Of a DNA stretch of 64,000 nt, positions 8,008 to 17,765 are shown piece by piece (position 1 is the first letter of the stretch; each line of letters opens with the position of its first letter). The translations under genes and the position numbers were made by a program. The notes under the pieces are model-generated. The model saw only the letters and a program-made list of their open reading frames with translations. It did no database searches and was not told where the DNA came from. Origin of the DNA: Maritalea sp047634455 (lineage in GTDB: Bacteria; Pseudomonadota; Alphaproteobacteria; Rhizobiales; Devosiaceae); contig NZ_JBLIAI010000002.1 of assembly GCF_047634455.1 (NCBI RefSeq), positions 78,942-142,941 of the forward strand. The letters run 5' to 3'.

Positions 8008-11000
8008 ATGGCCAACAGCATTGAAACATTGATGAGGAGCACGTCAATGACCGCTACTTCTGCTTACAATGGCCGTCCTCCCAAACAGGGTCTTTACGAC
8101 CCCGCCAATGAACATGACGCGTGCGGTCTTGGCTTTATCGCCAATATTGACAACACAAAAACCCATCAAATTGTGCAAAATGGCCTAGACATTTTGATCA
8201 ACCTCACCCACCGCGGTGCGGTTGGCGCTGACCCGTTGATGGGTGATGGCGCAGGCATGTTGGTGCAAATCCCGCACGCATTCTTCGCAAAAACTGTGAA
8301 CTTTGAACTGCCCGCCCAAGGCGAATATGCGGTAGCGATGTTGTTTTATCCAAACAATGTTGACCTCAAAGAGAAATGCGCAAATAAGCTGCTTGAGTGC
8401 GCTGCAGCCGAAGGCATTTCAGTACTTGGCACTCGCGTCGTGCCGACGGATAATTCGTGCCTTTCTAAAGGCGTAATTGGCACACAGCCGATAATAGAGC
8501 AGGTGTTCTTGGCGCGTCCCGAAGGCATGGATGTCGACACTTTCGAAACAAAGCTGCTAATCGCGCGCAAAGTGATGTCAAACACCATCTATAAGTCGTT
8601 CCCTGAGGCCGACAATGATAATGGCTTTTATGTTGTTTCCATGTCGGCGCGCACAATTGTTTATAAGGGCATGTTCCTCGCCAACCAGCTTGGCCCTTTC
8701 TATCCAGATCTTGGCGATCAGGATTTCGCGTCGGCCTTGGCACTGGTTCACCAACGCTTTTCAACCAACACGTTCCCATCATGGAAGCTAGCGCACCCTT
8801 ATCGGTTTGTGGCCCACAATGGCGAAATCAACACCATTCGTGGCAATGTGAACTGGATGGCGGCGCGTCAGGCCTCTGTTTCATCCGACATTTTTGGTGA
8901 TGATATCACCAAGATTTGGCCGATTTCATATGAAGGTCAATCAGATACCGCTTGCTTTGACAATGCCCTCGAGTTCCTTGTGCGCGGCGGTTACGACTTG
9001 CCTCATGCAGCCATGATGATGGTGCCACAGGCCTGGGCTGGCAATCCGTTGATGAACGAAGAGCGTAAGGCGTTCTACGAATATCACGCGGCCATTATGG
9101 AGCCATGGGATGGCCCAGCTGCGTTGGCCATGACCGATGGTCGGCGCATCGCGGCAACGCTTGATCGCAACGGCTTACGCCCAGCGCGCTATTGCGTCAC
9201 CAAATCAGGACAAATCATTTTAGCGTCCGAAGCTGGTGTTCTGGATATCCCCGAAGATCAAATTGTTGAAAAATGGCGCCTTCAGCCAGGCAAAATGCTG
9301 CTTGTTGACTTGGAAGCCGGCAAAATCATTTCTGACGACGAAATCAAATCAAAACTCGCCCAGAAAAACCCATACCAAAAATGGCTCGGCCGCACCCAGA
9401 TCGTGCTTGAAGACGTACCAGCGGTTGATCGTCATCCATTGAAATCTTCTGAAAGCCTTTTGGACCGCCAGCAGGCCTTTGGCTACACAACCGAAGACGT
9501 CAAGTTTTTGATGACACCAATGGCCACCACTGGCCAAGAGGCTGTGGGGTCCATGGGAACTGATACGCCAATTTCTGCGCTCAGTGACAAATCAAAACTG
9601 CTCTATAGCTATTTCAAACAAAACTTTGCGCAGGTCACCAACCCGCCGATCGATCCGATCCGCGAAGAAAGCGTGATGAGCCTAATATCATTTATCGGCC
9701 CACGTCCGAACTTGTTTGACCTTGAGGGCCTGTCTACACAAAAACGCCTCGAAGTCCGTCAACCAATTCTGACCAACGAAGATGTGGAAAAAATCCGCAC
9801 AATTGGCAATATTGGTGACAACCAATTCCTCACCGAAACCATCGACATCACCTATGCCGCCGAAAAAGGCGCAAATTGGATGGAAGTGGCTTTGGAAGCG
9901 ATTTGCGACCGGGCCGAAAGTGCGGTGCTTCTGGGCCTCAATATTATCGTCCTTTCCGATCGCTTGCTCTCCAACGAGCGCGTTGCAATCCCGGCCCTAT
10001 TGGCAACCGCCGCCGTGCACCACCACTTGATCCGCAAGGGCTTGCGCACATCATGTGGGTTGGTGGTCGAAACTGGTGAAGCACGCGAAGTGCACCATTT
10101 TGCAGTGCTTGCAGGGTATGGCGCTGAAGCAATTAACCCCTATCTCGCCTTTGAAACCATCGCCGCATTGCAGGCCGAAGGTCAGTTCCCACCAGAAGTG
10201 GACGAACTTGAATGTGTTGAGCGCTACATCAAATCAATTGGCAAAGGGCTGTTGAAAGTAATGTCCAAAATGGGCATTTCAACTTTCCAATCCTATTGCG
10301 GCGCGCAAATATTTGACGCCGTGGGCCTATCCACCCAATTCGTCGAAAAGTTTTTCTTTGGCACAGGCACTTCAATTGAGGGCGTGGGCCTAAATGAAGT
10401 GGCCCGCGAAACCGTCGACCGCCACGACATGGCGTTTGGCGACGACGCAACATTGGCGAACTCACTCGACGTTGGCGGCGAATACCAATATCGCGTGCGG
10501 GGCGAAGCCCATGCATGGTCGCCAAATGCGATTGCCGATCTGCAACACGCCGTGCGCACAGCCGAACAATCACCGGCCTCCGCTCAAGAAAAATATGATG
10601 CATTCGCGAAAGCCATAAATGATGCGTCCGAACAATTGCTCAACATTCGCTCATTGTTTGAAGTGAAACCGTTGGGCGAACCAATTGATATTTCTAAAGT
10701 TGAACCAGCAACTGAAATCATCAAACGCTTTGCGACGGGCGCTATGTCTTTCGGCTCGATTAGCCGCGAAGCGCACACCACGTTGGCTGTTGCCATGAAC
10801 CAAATTGGCGGCAAATCGAACACGGGCGAAGGTGGCGAACAGCCGGACCGCTATAACCCGATGCCAGATGGAACGCCCAACCCAGAGCGCTCAGCAATCA
10901 AGCAAGTTGCCTCTGGCCGTTTCGGCGTGACCACAGACTATCTGGTCAACGCTGATATGATCCAGATTAAAGTCGCGCAAGGTGCAAAACCGGGTGAAGG

Positions 11001-12714
11001 CGGGCAATTGCCGGGCCATAAGGTGGATGCAGTGATCGCACAAACACGGCATTCCACGCCCGGTGTTGGTTTGATTTCACCGCCACCGCACCACGACATT
11101 TATTCAATCGAAGATTTGGCGCAGCTGATCTACGATTTGAAAAACGTCAATGAAAAAGCCGACATTTCCGTTAAACTTGTGTCCGAACTTGGTGTTGGCA
11201 CAGTGGCAGCAGGTGTGGCCAAAGCCCACGCTGACCACATTACAATTTCAGGGTTTGATGGCGGCACGGGCGCTTCGCCGCTGACGTCGCTAAAGCACGC
11301 TGGTTCCCCCTGGGAAATCGGTTTGGCCGAAACACACCAGACCCTTGTATTGAACCGCCTGCGTTCGCGCGTCGTGCTGCAAGTTGATGGGGGCTTCAAG
11401 ACGGGCAGAGATGTTTTGGTTGGTGCGCTGCTTGGCGCAGACGAGTTTGGCTTTGCCACAGCACCGCTGATCGCTGCAGGTTGCTTAATGATGCGCAAAT
11501 GCCACCTCAACACTTGTCCGGTGGGTATTGCGACCCAAGACCCTGTGCTGCGCAAACGCTTTAAGGGCACACCCGAGCACGTGATCAACTACTTCTTCTA
11601 CGTGGCCGAAGAGTTGCGCCAGATAATGGCTGAAATGGGCGCACGCACAATCAATGAACTTGTGGGCCGCTCAGACCTGTTGGGCCAAAAACGCACAAAC
11701 AACCACTGGAAAGCGCAAGGCATCGACGTGACCAAATTGTTCCACAAGCCCGAGCTTGTGGGAGACGACACTTATTATCACTCTCAGTTCCAAGATCATG
11801 AATTAACGCAAGTGCTTGACCGCACAATGATCGAAAAAGCAAAACCAGCTTTGGACAATGGCGAAGCGGTGAAGTTTGATATCAACATTCGCTCCAAAAA
11901 CCGCTCAGCAGGCGCAATGCTCTCGGGGGCAGTGGCCACTAAATACGGTCTGGAAGGGTTGCCCGAAGACACAATTGCTGTGAACCTTAAAGGCATTGCG
12001 GGCCAGGCCTTTGGCGCGTTTTTGATGAATGGCATCAGCTTTGATCTAGTCGGCGAAGCAAACGACTATGTGGGCAAGGGGCTGTCCGGTGGCCGCATCG
12101 TGGTTCGTCCGCCTGAAAACACAAACATTGTGCCTGAAAATGCAATCATCGTGGGCAACACAGTGCTTTATGGCGCTGTCTCCGGCGAATGCTATTTCCG
12201 TGGCGTTGCCGGTGAACGTTTTGCAGTGCGCAATTCAGGCGCTGTTGCTGTTGTTGAAGGCACAGGCGACCATGGTTGCGAATATATGACCGGCGGCATT
12301 GTTGTGGTGATCGGTGAAACCGGCCGTAACTTTGCAGCAGGCATGTCCGGCGGCGTGGCCTATGTTTTGGATCAAGACCAAACGTTCCGCTCTCGCTGTA
12401 ACTTGGCCATGGTGGATATTGAACCCGTGCTCGAAGAAGAAGAATTGATGCGCGAGCACCATCACCACGGCGGCGACATCGAATGGCACGGACGCGTGGA
12501 CATATCCGGTGATATGACCAAGCACGATGACGAGCGTTTGTATCAGCTGATCTCAAACCATCTGCATTATACCGGGTCAACCCGCGCCAAGGACATTCTT
12601 GACGATTGGGAAACCTACCGGGGCAAGTTTGTAAAAGTTATGCCGGTTGAATATCGCCGCGCCATCCTTGAGATGGAACAGCAAAAAAGCCAGCAATCTT
12701 TGGCTAAAGCGTAA
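8008..12714 (+). CDS. gltB: Glutamate synthase (NADPH) large subunit
   Basis: A 1568-residue protein, normal length for bacterial GltB. A short pro-peptide precedes Cys39 (DACGLGF), the N-terminal nucleophile of the class II glutaminase domain (about 39-440). A central domain follows, then the FMN-binding synthase domain with GAMSFGSIS, GEGGEQPDRY and the 3Fe-4S cysteines in CHLNTCPVGIATQDP, and finally the GXGXG beta-helix domain (about 1270-1480). It transfers the glutamine amide to 2-oxoglutarate to make two glutamates. ATG 8008 follows GAAGGAGG by four bases; a TTG 42 bases upstream is less likely. gltD follows after 12 bases. Confidence 0.97.
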   Translation: MANSIETLMRSTSMTATSAYNGRPPKQGLYDPANEHDACGLGFIANIDNTKTHQIVQNGLDILINLTHRGAVGADPLMGDGAGMLVQIPHAFFAKTVNFELPAQGEYAVAMLFYPNNVDLKEKCANKLLECAAAEGISVLGTRVVPTDNSCLSKGVIGTQPIIEQVFLARPEGMDVDTFETKLLIARKVMSNTIYKSFPEADNDNGFYVVSMSARTIVYKGMFLANQLGPFYPDLGDQDFASALALVHQRFSTNTFPSWKLAHPYRFVAHNGEINTIRGNVNWMAARQASVSSDIFGDDITKIWPISYEGQSDTACFDNALEFLVRGGYDLPHAAMMMVPQAWAGNPLMNEERKAFYEYHAAIMEPWDGPAALAMTDGRRIAATLDRNGLRPARYCVTKSGQIILASEAGVLDIPEDQIVEKWRLQPGKMLLVDLEAGKIISDDEIKSKLAQKNPYQKWLGRTQIVLEDVPAVDRHPLKSSESLLDRQQAFGYTTEDVKFLMTPMATTGQEAVGSMGTDTPISALSDKSKLLYSYFKQNFAQVTNPPIDPIREESVMSLISFIGPRPNLFDLEGLSTQKRLEVRQPILTNEDVEKIRTIGNIGDNQFLTETIDITYAAEKGANWMEVALEAICDRAESAVLLGLNIIVLSDRLLSNERVAIPALLATAAVHHHLIRKGLRTSCGLVVETGEAREVHHFAVLAGYGAEAINPYLAFETIAALQAEGQFPPEVDELECVERYIKSIGKGLLKVMSKMGISTFQSYCGAQIFDAVGLSTQFVEKFFFGTGTSIEGVGLNEVARETVDRHDMAFGDDATLANSLDVGGEYQYRVRGEAHAWSPNAIADLQHAVRTAEQSPASAQEKYDAFAKAINDASEQLLNIRSLFEVKPLGEPIDISKVEPATEIIKRFATGAMSFGSISREAHTTLAVAMNQIGGKSNTGEGGEQPDRYNPMPDGTPNPERSAIKQVASGRFGVTTDYLVNADMIQIKVAQGAKPGEGGQLPGHKVDAVIAQTRHSTPGVGLISPPPHHDIYSIEDLAQLIYDLKNVNEKADISVKLVSELGVGTVAAGVAKAHADHITISGFDGGTGASPLTSLKHAGSPWEIGLAETHQTLVLNRLRSRVVLQVDGGFKTGRDVLVGALLGADEFGFATAPLIAAGCLMMRKCHLNTCPVGIATQDPVLRKRFKGTPEHVINYFFYVAEELRQIMAEMGARTINELVGRSDLLGQKRTNNHWKAQGIDVTKLFHKPELVGDDTYYHSQFQDHELTQVLDRTMIEKAKPALDNGEAVKFDINIRSKNRSAGAMLSGAVATKYGLEGLPEDTIAVNLKGIAGQAFGAFLMNGISFDLVGEANDYVGKGLSGGRIVVRPPENTNIVPENAIIVGNTVLYGAVSGECYFRGVAGERFAVRNSGAVAVVEGTGDHGCEYMTGGIVVVIGETGRNFAAGMSGGVAYVLDQDQTFRSRCNLAMVDIEPVLEEEELMREHHHHGGDIEWHGRVDISGDMTKHDDERLYQLISNHLHYTGSTRAKDILDDWETYRGKFVKVMPVEYRRAILEMEQQKSQQSLAKA

Positions 12715-12726
12715 AGGGAAAGCAAG

Positions 12727-14154
12727 ATGGGTAAGCATACAGGTTTTCTCGAAATCGACCGTCAAGAAGCGCGTTACGAACCCGCTTCAGACCGCATTCG
12801 CCATCACAATGAATTTTCAGTGCCCCTGACAGAGGGCGAAATCGTTCGTCAGGCGTCGCGTTGTATGGATTGTGGTATTCCCTATTGCCATGGCGACACA
12901 GGTTGCCCGGTCAACAACCAAATCCCTGACTGGAACGATCTGGTTTATCAAAGGGACTGGGAGCGCGCGGCGCAAAACCTTCATTCAACCAACAACTTTC
13001 CTGAATTTACAGGTCGCATCTGCCCGGCGCCATGTGAGGAAGCATGCACGCTGAACTTGGAAGACCAGCCCGTCTCCATCAAAACAGTTGAGCAAACAAT
13101 TGCCGACCGTGCGATCAAAAACGGCTGGATCAAGCCGCAACCAGCGAAAACGAAAACCGGTAAAAAAATTGCCATCGTCGGCTCTGGCCCAGCTGGCCTA
13201 GCCGCAGCACAACAACTCGCGCGTGCCGGTCACGATGTGCATTTGTTTGAACGAGAAGCCAAAGCTGGCGGCCTTTTGCGTTATGGCATTCCTGATTTCA
13301 AAATGGAAAAAAGCCATATTGATTTCCGCGTTGAACAAATGGAAGCCGAGGGCGTTAACTTCCACTACAATGAAAATATCGGCGTTACGCGCACTGTAGA
13401 AAATCTAAAAAATAACCACGATGCGGTTCTTCTGTGCGGCGGGTCAGAACATCCGCGTGATCCGGGCTGCGAAGGCGAAGATCTAATCGGCGTTCATTAT
13501 GCGATGCCCTATTTGGTGCAACAAAACAAACGCAATGGTGGCGAAAATATCGATGATGTCGATCCAATATTGGCAACTGGCAAAAAGGTTGTGGTGATTG
13601 GCGGCGGCGACACCGCATCTGACTGCGTTGGCACCGCGTTTCGTCAAGGCGCGGTTTCAGTAACCCAGCTCGACATTCGCCCCCAACCTCCCGAAAAAGA
13701 AGACAAGCTGACCTCGTGGCCAAACTGGGCCATTAAAATGCGCACGTCGTCTTCGCAAGCTGAAGGTGCGAACCGCGAATTCCAATCGGCAACAATGGAA
13801 ATCATCAGCGACAAAATGGGCCATGTCAACGGCGTAAAATGTTCGCGCGTTGACCAAACCCGCAAGCCTGTTGCGGATGGTGAGTTCATTCTTAAAGCTG
13901 ATCTGGTTTTAATGGCGATTGGTTTTGCTCACCCGATTTTCGAAGGCATGCTCGCTGAATTGGGCGCTGATCTTGATCCGCGCAAAAATCTTTTCGCAGA
14001 CACCATGTCATATAAAACCAGCGTCGACGGTGTTTACGCCGCCGGGGACATGCGACGCGGGCAATCATTGGTTGTTTGGGCAATCCGTGAGGGCCGTCAG
14101 GCAGCTCGTTCAATCGATTTTGATCTCATGGGAAAATCAAGTCTACCGCGCTGA
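12727..14154 (+). CDS. gltD: Glutamate synthase (NADPH) small subunit
   Basis: A 475-residue flavoprotein that feeds NADPH electrons to GltB. The N-terminal region carries Cys46, 49, 54 and 60 (CMDCGIPYCHGDTGC) and Cys99, 103 and 107 (CPAPCEEAC), ligands of 4Fe-4S clusters. A first dinucleotide site, GSGPAG (152-157), binds FAD and a second, VIGGGDTASDC near residue 290, binds NADPH. A GDMRRGQSLVVWAI motif closes the FAD site. It is co-transcribed with gltB, from which it is separated by 12 bases with GGGAAAG ahead of the start. Confidence 0.97.
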   Translation: MGKHTGFLEIDRQEARYEPASDRIRHHNEFSVPLTEGEIVRQASRCMDCGIPYCHGDTGCPVNNQIPDWNDLVYQRDWERAAQNLHSTNNFPEFTGRICPAPCEEACTLNLEDQPVSIKTVEQTIADRAIKNGWIKPQPAKTKTGKKIAIVGSGPAGLAAAQQLARAGHDVHLFEREAKAGGLLRYGIPDFKMEKSHIDFRVEQMEAEGVNFHYNENIGVTRTVENLKNNHDAVLLCGGSEHPRDPGCEGEDLIGVHYAMPYLVQQNKRNGGENIDDVDPILATGKKVVVIGGGDTASDCVGTAFRQGAVSVTQLDIRPQPPEKEDKLTSWPNWAIKMRTSSSQAEGANREFQSATMEIISDKMGHVNGVKCSRVDQTRKPVADGEFILKADLVLMAIGFAHPIFEGMLAELGADLDPRKNLFADTMSYKTSVDGVYAAGDMRRGQSLVVWAIREGRQAARSIDFDLMGKSSLPR

Positions 14155-14182
14155 ACCCACAATCAGCACAACTGACTTGGCA

Positions 14183-14224
14183 AAAGCCGGCACCAATGTA
14201 ACCCCATTGCTGTCGGCTTTATCT
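14183..14224 (+). terminator. Terminator hairpin after gltD
   Basis: AAAGCCG (14183-14189) pairs with CGGCTTT (14214-14220), with an inner CAATG/CATTG pairing and a TTTATC tail. It lies between the convergent gltD and GDSL-hydrolase genes and could serve both. Confidence 0.6.
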
Positions 14225-15404
14225 ATTCTGCTGTCGTTTCAGCATCCGGCGCAAGGCCAACCCCAAACGCATCCGCACGACCCTGCGGCACAATAAATAA
14301 CTGTTCAAGCGGCAGCATTTGTTTGTCTTGCTTAATCGCCAAGACCAACTCCCCCGTCACGCTTGGAGTGCCTCCAATTTCGCGCACAGCGCCAGCCAAT
14401 TCCAGCTTTCGAATTTGTGCGATACCTTGAAATGGCGGGCGCAACAGCTTGGCCGCATCTGTACCATCTAACGGGTCAACAACGGCGACACTAATTTCAC
14501 CGCCGCGATAATATTGCTTGATTACCTTATCGATAAAGAACGATGCTTTGTCGCTGCCCGCTGCGGATAAGTGAATACCGTCACTCTTGCGCATCACAAC
14601 TTTCTGCCCATTCAAGTCCGGTCCATAATCGCTGTAATTGCCGTCTTCATCCACAAAGCGCTCATAAATATCGACATACTCAGCGCCATTGGCAAATGCC
14701 GCTAACCGATGCAAAGAAGATATTTGGCTCATCGCTTTGGAATAGGATGCTTTGCTCATCGGTGGCAGACCCATCCATATGACGGGTTTTTGAGCTTCGG
14801 AAAGTTTACGCAAAAACAAATTCAACCGGCGTTCATATTCTGTGCGCCAACCATCCGTTAGCGGTTTATATCGTCCGTCAGATGCGCGAATGTCTTGACG
14901 GTCATTGATGCCAACAGCCACCACCACCAGATCAAAAGGTTCGCTCACCAAATATTCATCAATCGCGGCGTTCCAATCAAAATAGTCATCACGCACAAAT
15001 CCAGATGAACCCACCCCCTTGCTCACAAATGTCAGCTGCGTCTCCTTGGCATAAAACCGATCGAGCGCTTTAACCAAATCAATTGCCAAACTATCACCAA
15101 CAACCAAAACCACTTTCGCATCTGGTTCCTTTTCAATCATCTTGATCGTCGGAATGGTGGTTATGCTTGGCGAGCTTTTGCGTTTTGTTGGCGTTGTTTT
15201 GACCGGCGCCTTGCTAGCTGCGGGTTTGTTGCGGCCGAACAGAATGTCGAATAGTGAGCGTTTTTTTGGCTCTTCAACTTGCGCCACCTCAATGCGATTT
15301 TGCGCAATAGCTGCGCTGCCCAAAATGGGCAACAGCAAGGGCGTCACAATCAGCCCAAACAGCAATAAAGTCCGCAACAAGGAACGCATCGAAAATCTTC
15401 GCAT
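14223..15404 (-). CDS. Exported SGNH/GDSL hydrolase (DUF459 type)
   Basis: A 393-residue protein with an N-terminal hydrophobic signal (about residues 8-34), a Lys/Pro/Ser-rich linker (45-85) and an SGNH hydrolase domain: VVGDSLAID with the nucleophile in GDSL (103-106), GIND (165-168), and the catalytic pair Asp275/His278 in DGIHLSAAG. It resembles the DUF459 group, periplasmic or cell-envelope esterases of unproven substrate; an action on acetylated envelope polymers is plausible. ATG 15404 stands one base after the transglycosylase stop, so the two are co-translated; ATG 15389 is an alternative. Confidence 0.8.
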   Translation of the reverse strand: MRRFSMRSLLRTLLLFGLIVTPLLLPILGSAAIAQNRIEVAQVEEPKKRSLFDILFGRNKPAASKAPVKTTPTKRKSSPSITTIPTIKMIEKEPDAKVVLVVGDSLAIDLVKALDRFYAKETQLTFVSKGVGSSGFVRDDYFDWNAAIDEYLVSEPFDLVVVAVGINDRQDIRASDGRYKPLTDGWRTEYERRLNLFLRKLSEAQKPVIWMGLPPMSKASYSKAMSQISSLHRLAAFANGAEYVDIYERFVDEDGNYSDYGPDLNGQKVVMRKSDGIHLSAAGSDKASFFIDKVIKQYYRGGEISVAVVDPLDGTDAAKLLRPPFQGIAQIRKLELAGAVREIGGTPSVTGELVLAIKQDKQMLPLEQLFIVPQGRADAFGVGLAPDAETTAE

Positions 15405-15405
15405 A

Positions 15406-16617
15406 TCAGTTGGATTTCAAAATCATATTATAGACATCAAAAGTTGCAAAGCCATCTGCTAAATGTCCATTCGCATTTTGCCATTGCCGCAACGCCGCCT
15501 GGCTAATCGGGCCAAATCGTCCATCGATTTTGTCTCGATAAAAACCAAGCTTGGTGAGCTTGCGCTGCAAATCAATACGTTGTTGACGGTTCAAGAATTT
15601 TACGTCGCGTGGCCAGTCGGCAACAAATGAACCCGCGCCCTTTAACCGATCTGTAAGATGCGCAACTGCCAATGCATATGAATCAGCGAAATTATAGCCT
15701 TTTAGTGCCAAATAATTCTTGGTCATCAAGAATTTTGGACCATATGCACCCGCTGGCACATACAGGAACACTTGCTCATTCTCATCCATGAATTTGCGGT
15801 TTTTCACCCGTGTTACACCACGGCGCTCAAAGAACGAAACAGGCTGAAACTTTGTTCTGCCCGCCAGCATATAGTCGAAGTCGCCCGGCAAATTCACCTC
15901 ATATCCCCAATCGCGTCCGGCCTGATAACCCAAGCCCAAAAGCCATTTTGCGCTCGAGGCTAGTGCATCACCAAGTGAGCCATGCGGATCACGACGGCCA
16001 TCCCCATCAAAATCTGTTCCATGAGTCAAAAAAGCACTTGGCATAATTTGCAAATGTCCAAGTGCACCAGCCCACGAGCCCTTCAACCCACCCAGCGGCG
16101 CTTCACCTTGAGCATAAATCCGTAAAGCTGCAATCAGTTCGGCTTCGTCAAGTTTCACACGACCGCGCCGCTGATGGACAAGACTAAACAATGATCGCAA
16201 CACCGGCTTGAAATATCGATCATTATTCATAACCGCGCCATAATCAGTTTCCACGCCCCAAATCGCGGCCAACATATAAGGATCAACCCCATAAGCGCTG
16301 CCTATGTTCTGGAATAGTGCTTCGTTTCGCTTAAATGCCGCGCGCCCGCGATTTATTCGGTCACTTGTAATCCGTTGGTCCAGATAGGCCCAGATTGGTC
16401 GCTCAAATTCGGGTTGACTGCCCTCGGCAACTTTTATCGATGGATCAGGCTGCAAATCCTTTGTTGCGACCTTATAGACCGACTTTGGAATACCAGCAGC
16501 AATCGCCTTTTGCTCAAAACGGATCAAAAAATCAGAAAAGCTTTGCTGGGGTGCACCAAGAGCAGGTCCCATGAACACAAAACTTAAAACAAACACAAAT
16601 CTGATCGTTTGAAACAT
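15406..16617 (-). CDS. Lytic murein transglycosylase with peptidoglycan-binding domain
   Basis: A 403-residue exported protein: signal peptide (1-22, ending in ALG-A), an MltB-type SLT_2 domain with the catalytic Glu123 in AIWGVETDYG and the GALGHLQIMPSAFL motif, and a C-terminal PG_binding_1 repeat (about 338-400, LNRQQRIDLQRKLTKLGFY...GRFGPISQAALRQWQ). It cleaves glycan strands to 1,6-anhydro ends in the periplasm. GGGAGG precedes the start. It is immediately followed by the GDSL hydrolase gene, suggesting the two work on the cell wall together. Confidence 0.93.
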   Translation of the reverse strand: MFQTIRFVFVLSFVFMGPALGAPQQSFSDFLIRFEQKAIAAGIPKSVYKVATKDLQPDPSIKVAEGSQPEFERPIWAYLDQRITSDRINRGRAAFKRNEALFQNIGSAYGVDPYMLAAIWGVETDYGAVMNNDRYFKPVLRSLFSLVHQRRGRVKLDEAELIAALRIYAQGEAPLGGLKGSWAGALGHLQIMPSAFLTHGTDFDGDGRRDPHGSLGDALASSAKWLLGLGYQAGRDWGYEVNLPGDFDYMLAGRTKFQPVSFFERRGVTRVKNRKFMDENEQVFLYVPAGAYGPKFLMTKNYLALKGYNFADSYALAVAHLTDRLKGAGSFVADWPRDVKFLNRQQRIDLQRKLTKLGFYRDKIDGRFGPISQAALRQWQNANGHLADGFATFDVYNMILKSN

Positions 16618-16656
16618 TTTACCTCCCGAAGGTTGGGAAGAAATCTAGCATTTGAA

Positions 16657-17658
16657 TTAGCCCAATTCAGGGCGGTCATTGCGGGTCAGGAGATATTTCT
16701 CCCAATCAAAAGCATGCTCAACGATGCCACGCAGATTGTCATGCTTTGGCTCCCAACCAAGCACCGCGCGCGCGCGATCCGCTTGCGCAACAATCGCAGC
16801 TGGATCTCCGGCGCGGCGACCAGCTTCCTCAGCAACAAAATCTATACCCGTCACTTTCTTGACCGTATTCACCACCTCGCGGACGCTATAACCTTTGCCA
16901 TAACCACAATTCATTGTGGTACTGTCCCCACCGTCCCGCAAATAGTTAAGCAACAAGGCGTGCGCCTCCGCTAAATCAGTCACGTGAATATAGTCACGAA
17001 GGCAAGTGCCGTCTGGCGTGTCATAGTCTGTGCCAAATATCTTCATTTTGTCCCGTTGACCCAGCGCTGTTTGGCACGCCACCTTGATCAAGTGTGTCGC
17101 AAGCGGCGTCGACTGTCCCGCACGGCCCTGAGGATCAGCACCCGCAACGTTAAAATATCGCAAAACGCCATACTTGATGTCGTGGGCAAACGCCACATCT
17201 TGCAACATCATTTCGCTCATCAGTTTAGAACGACCGTAAGGTGATTCCGGGCTCAATGGATTATCTTCACCAACCGGCTCAGAACCGGCCATACCATATA
17301 CGGCGGCAGTTGACGAAAAGATGAAGTTCTTAACACCCGCATTCACCGCCGCCTCAATCAGATTGCGCGTGGTTGCGGTGTTATTTTGATAATATTTGAG
17401 AGGATTTTCAACCGATTCGGGGACCACAATTGACCCGGCAAAATGTAAAATCGACTTGATGCCGCGCTCTTGCAGCAACGCAGTCACATTTTCAACATCG
17501 CCAGCATTACCTTCGACAAAATCAACCCGATCGTCAATCGCCCACTGAAAGCCTGTCGACAGGTTATCCAAGACGGTAACTTTTTCACCTGCATCAGCTA
17601 GCCGCAAAACCGTGTGCCCACCAATATAGCCTGCGCCGCCTGTAACCAATATGCTCAT
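16657..17658 (-). CDS. galE: UDP-glucose 4-epimerase
   Basis: A 333-residue extended short-chain dehydrogenase: NAD site GGAGYIGG (7-14), SSTAAVYG with catalytic Ser116, and YGRSK with Tyr141 and Lys145. Length and the motifs DYIHVTDLAEAH and GYSVREVV are typical of GalE, which interconverts UDP-glucose and UDP-galactose for polysaccharide and lipopolysaccharide synthesis. GAGGACG lies ahead of the ATG. It is divergent from galU, 107 bases away, so the pair shares a promoter region and supplies UDP-sugars. Confidence 0.95.
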   Translation of the reverse strand: MSILVTGGAGYIGGHTVLRLADAGEKVTVLDNLSTGFQWAIDDRVDFVEGNAGDVENVTALLQERGIKSILHFAGSIVVPESVENPLKYYQNNTATTRNLIEAAVNAGVKNFIFSSTAAVYGMAGSEPVGEDNPLSPESPYGRSKLMSEMMLQDVAFAHDIKYGVLRYFNVAGADPQGRAGQSTPLATHLIKVACQTALGQRDKMKIFGTDYDTPDGTCLRDYIHVTDLAEAHALLLNYLRDGGDSTTMNCGYGKGYSVREVVNTVKKVTGIDFVAEEAGRRAGDPAAIVAQADRARAVLGWEPKHDNLRGIVEHAFDWEKYLLTRNDRPELG

Positions 17659-17765
17659 TGCACGTCCTCAACCATTGTTAACCGCTTTTGGTCTATCACT
17701 TGAAGGGTTGCGATTGCATTACACAATGACTAGTTGTGTATCAAATTCTGCAAAAGGAAAGCCCA

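Noticed and set aside
7678..8042. Overlapping minus-strand frames in the gltB leader
   Set aside because: No ribosome sites or motifs; they reflect the hairpin-rich leader read backwards and overlap the gltB start.
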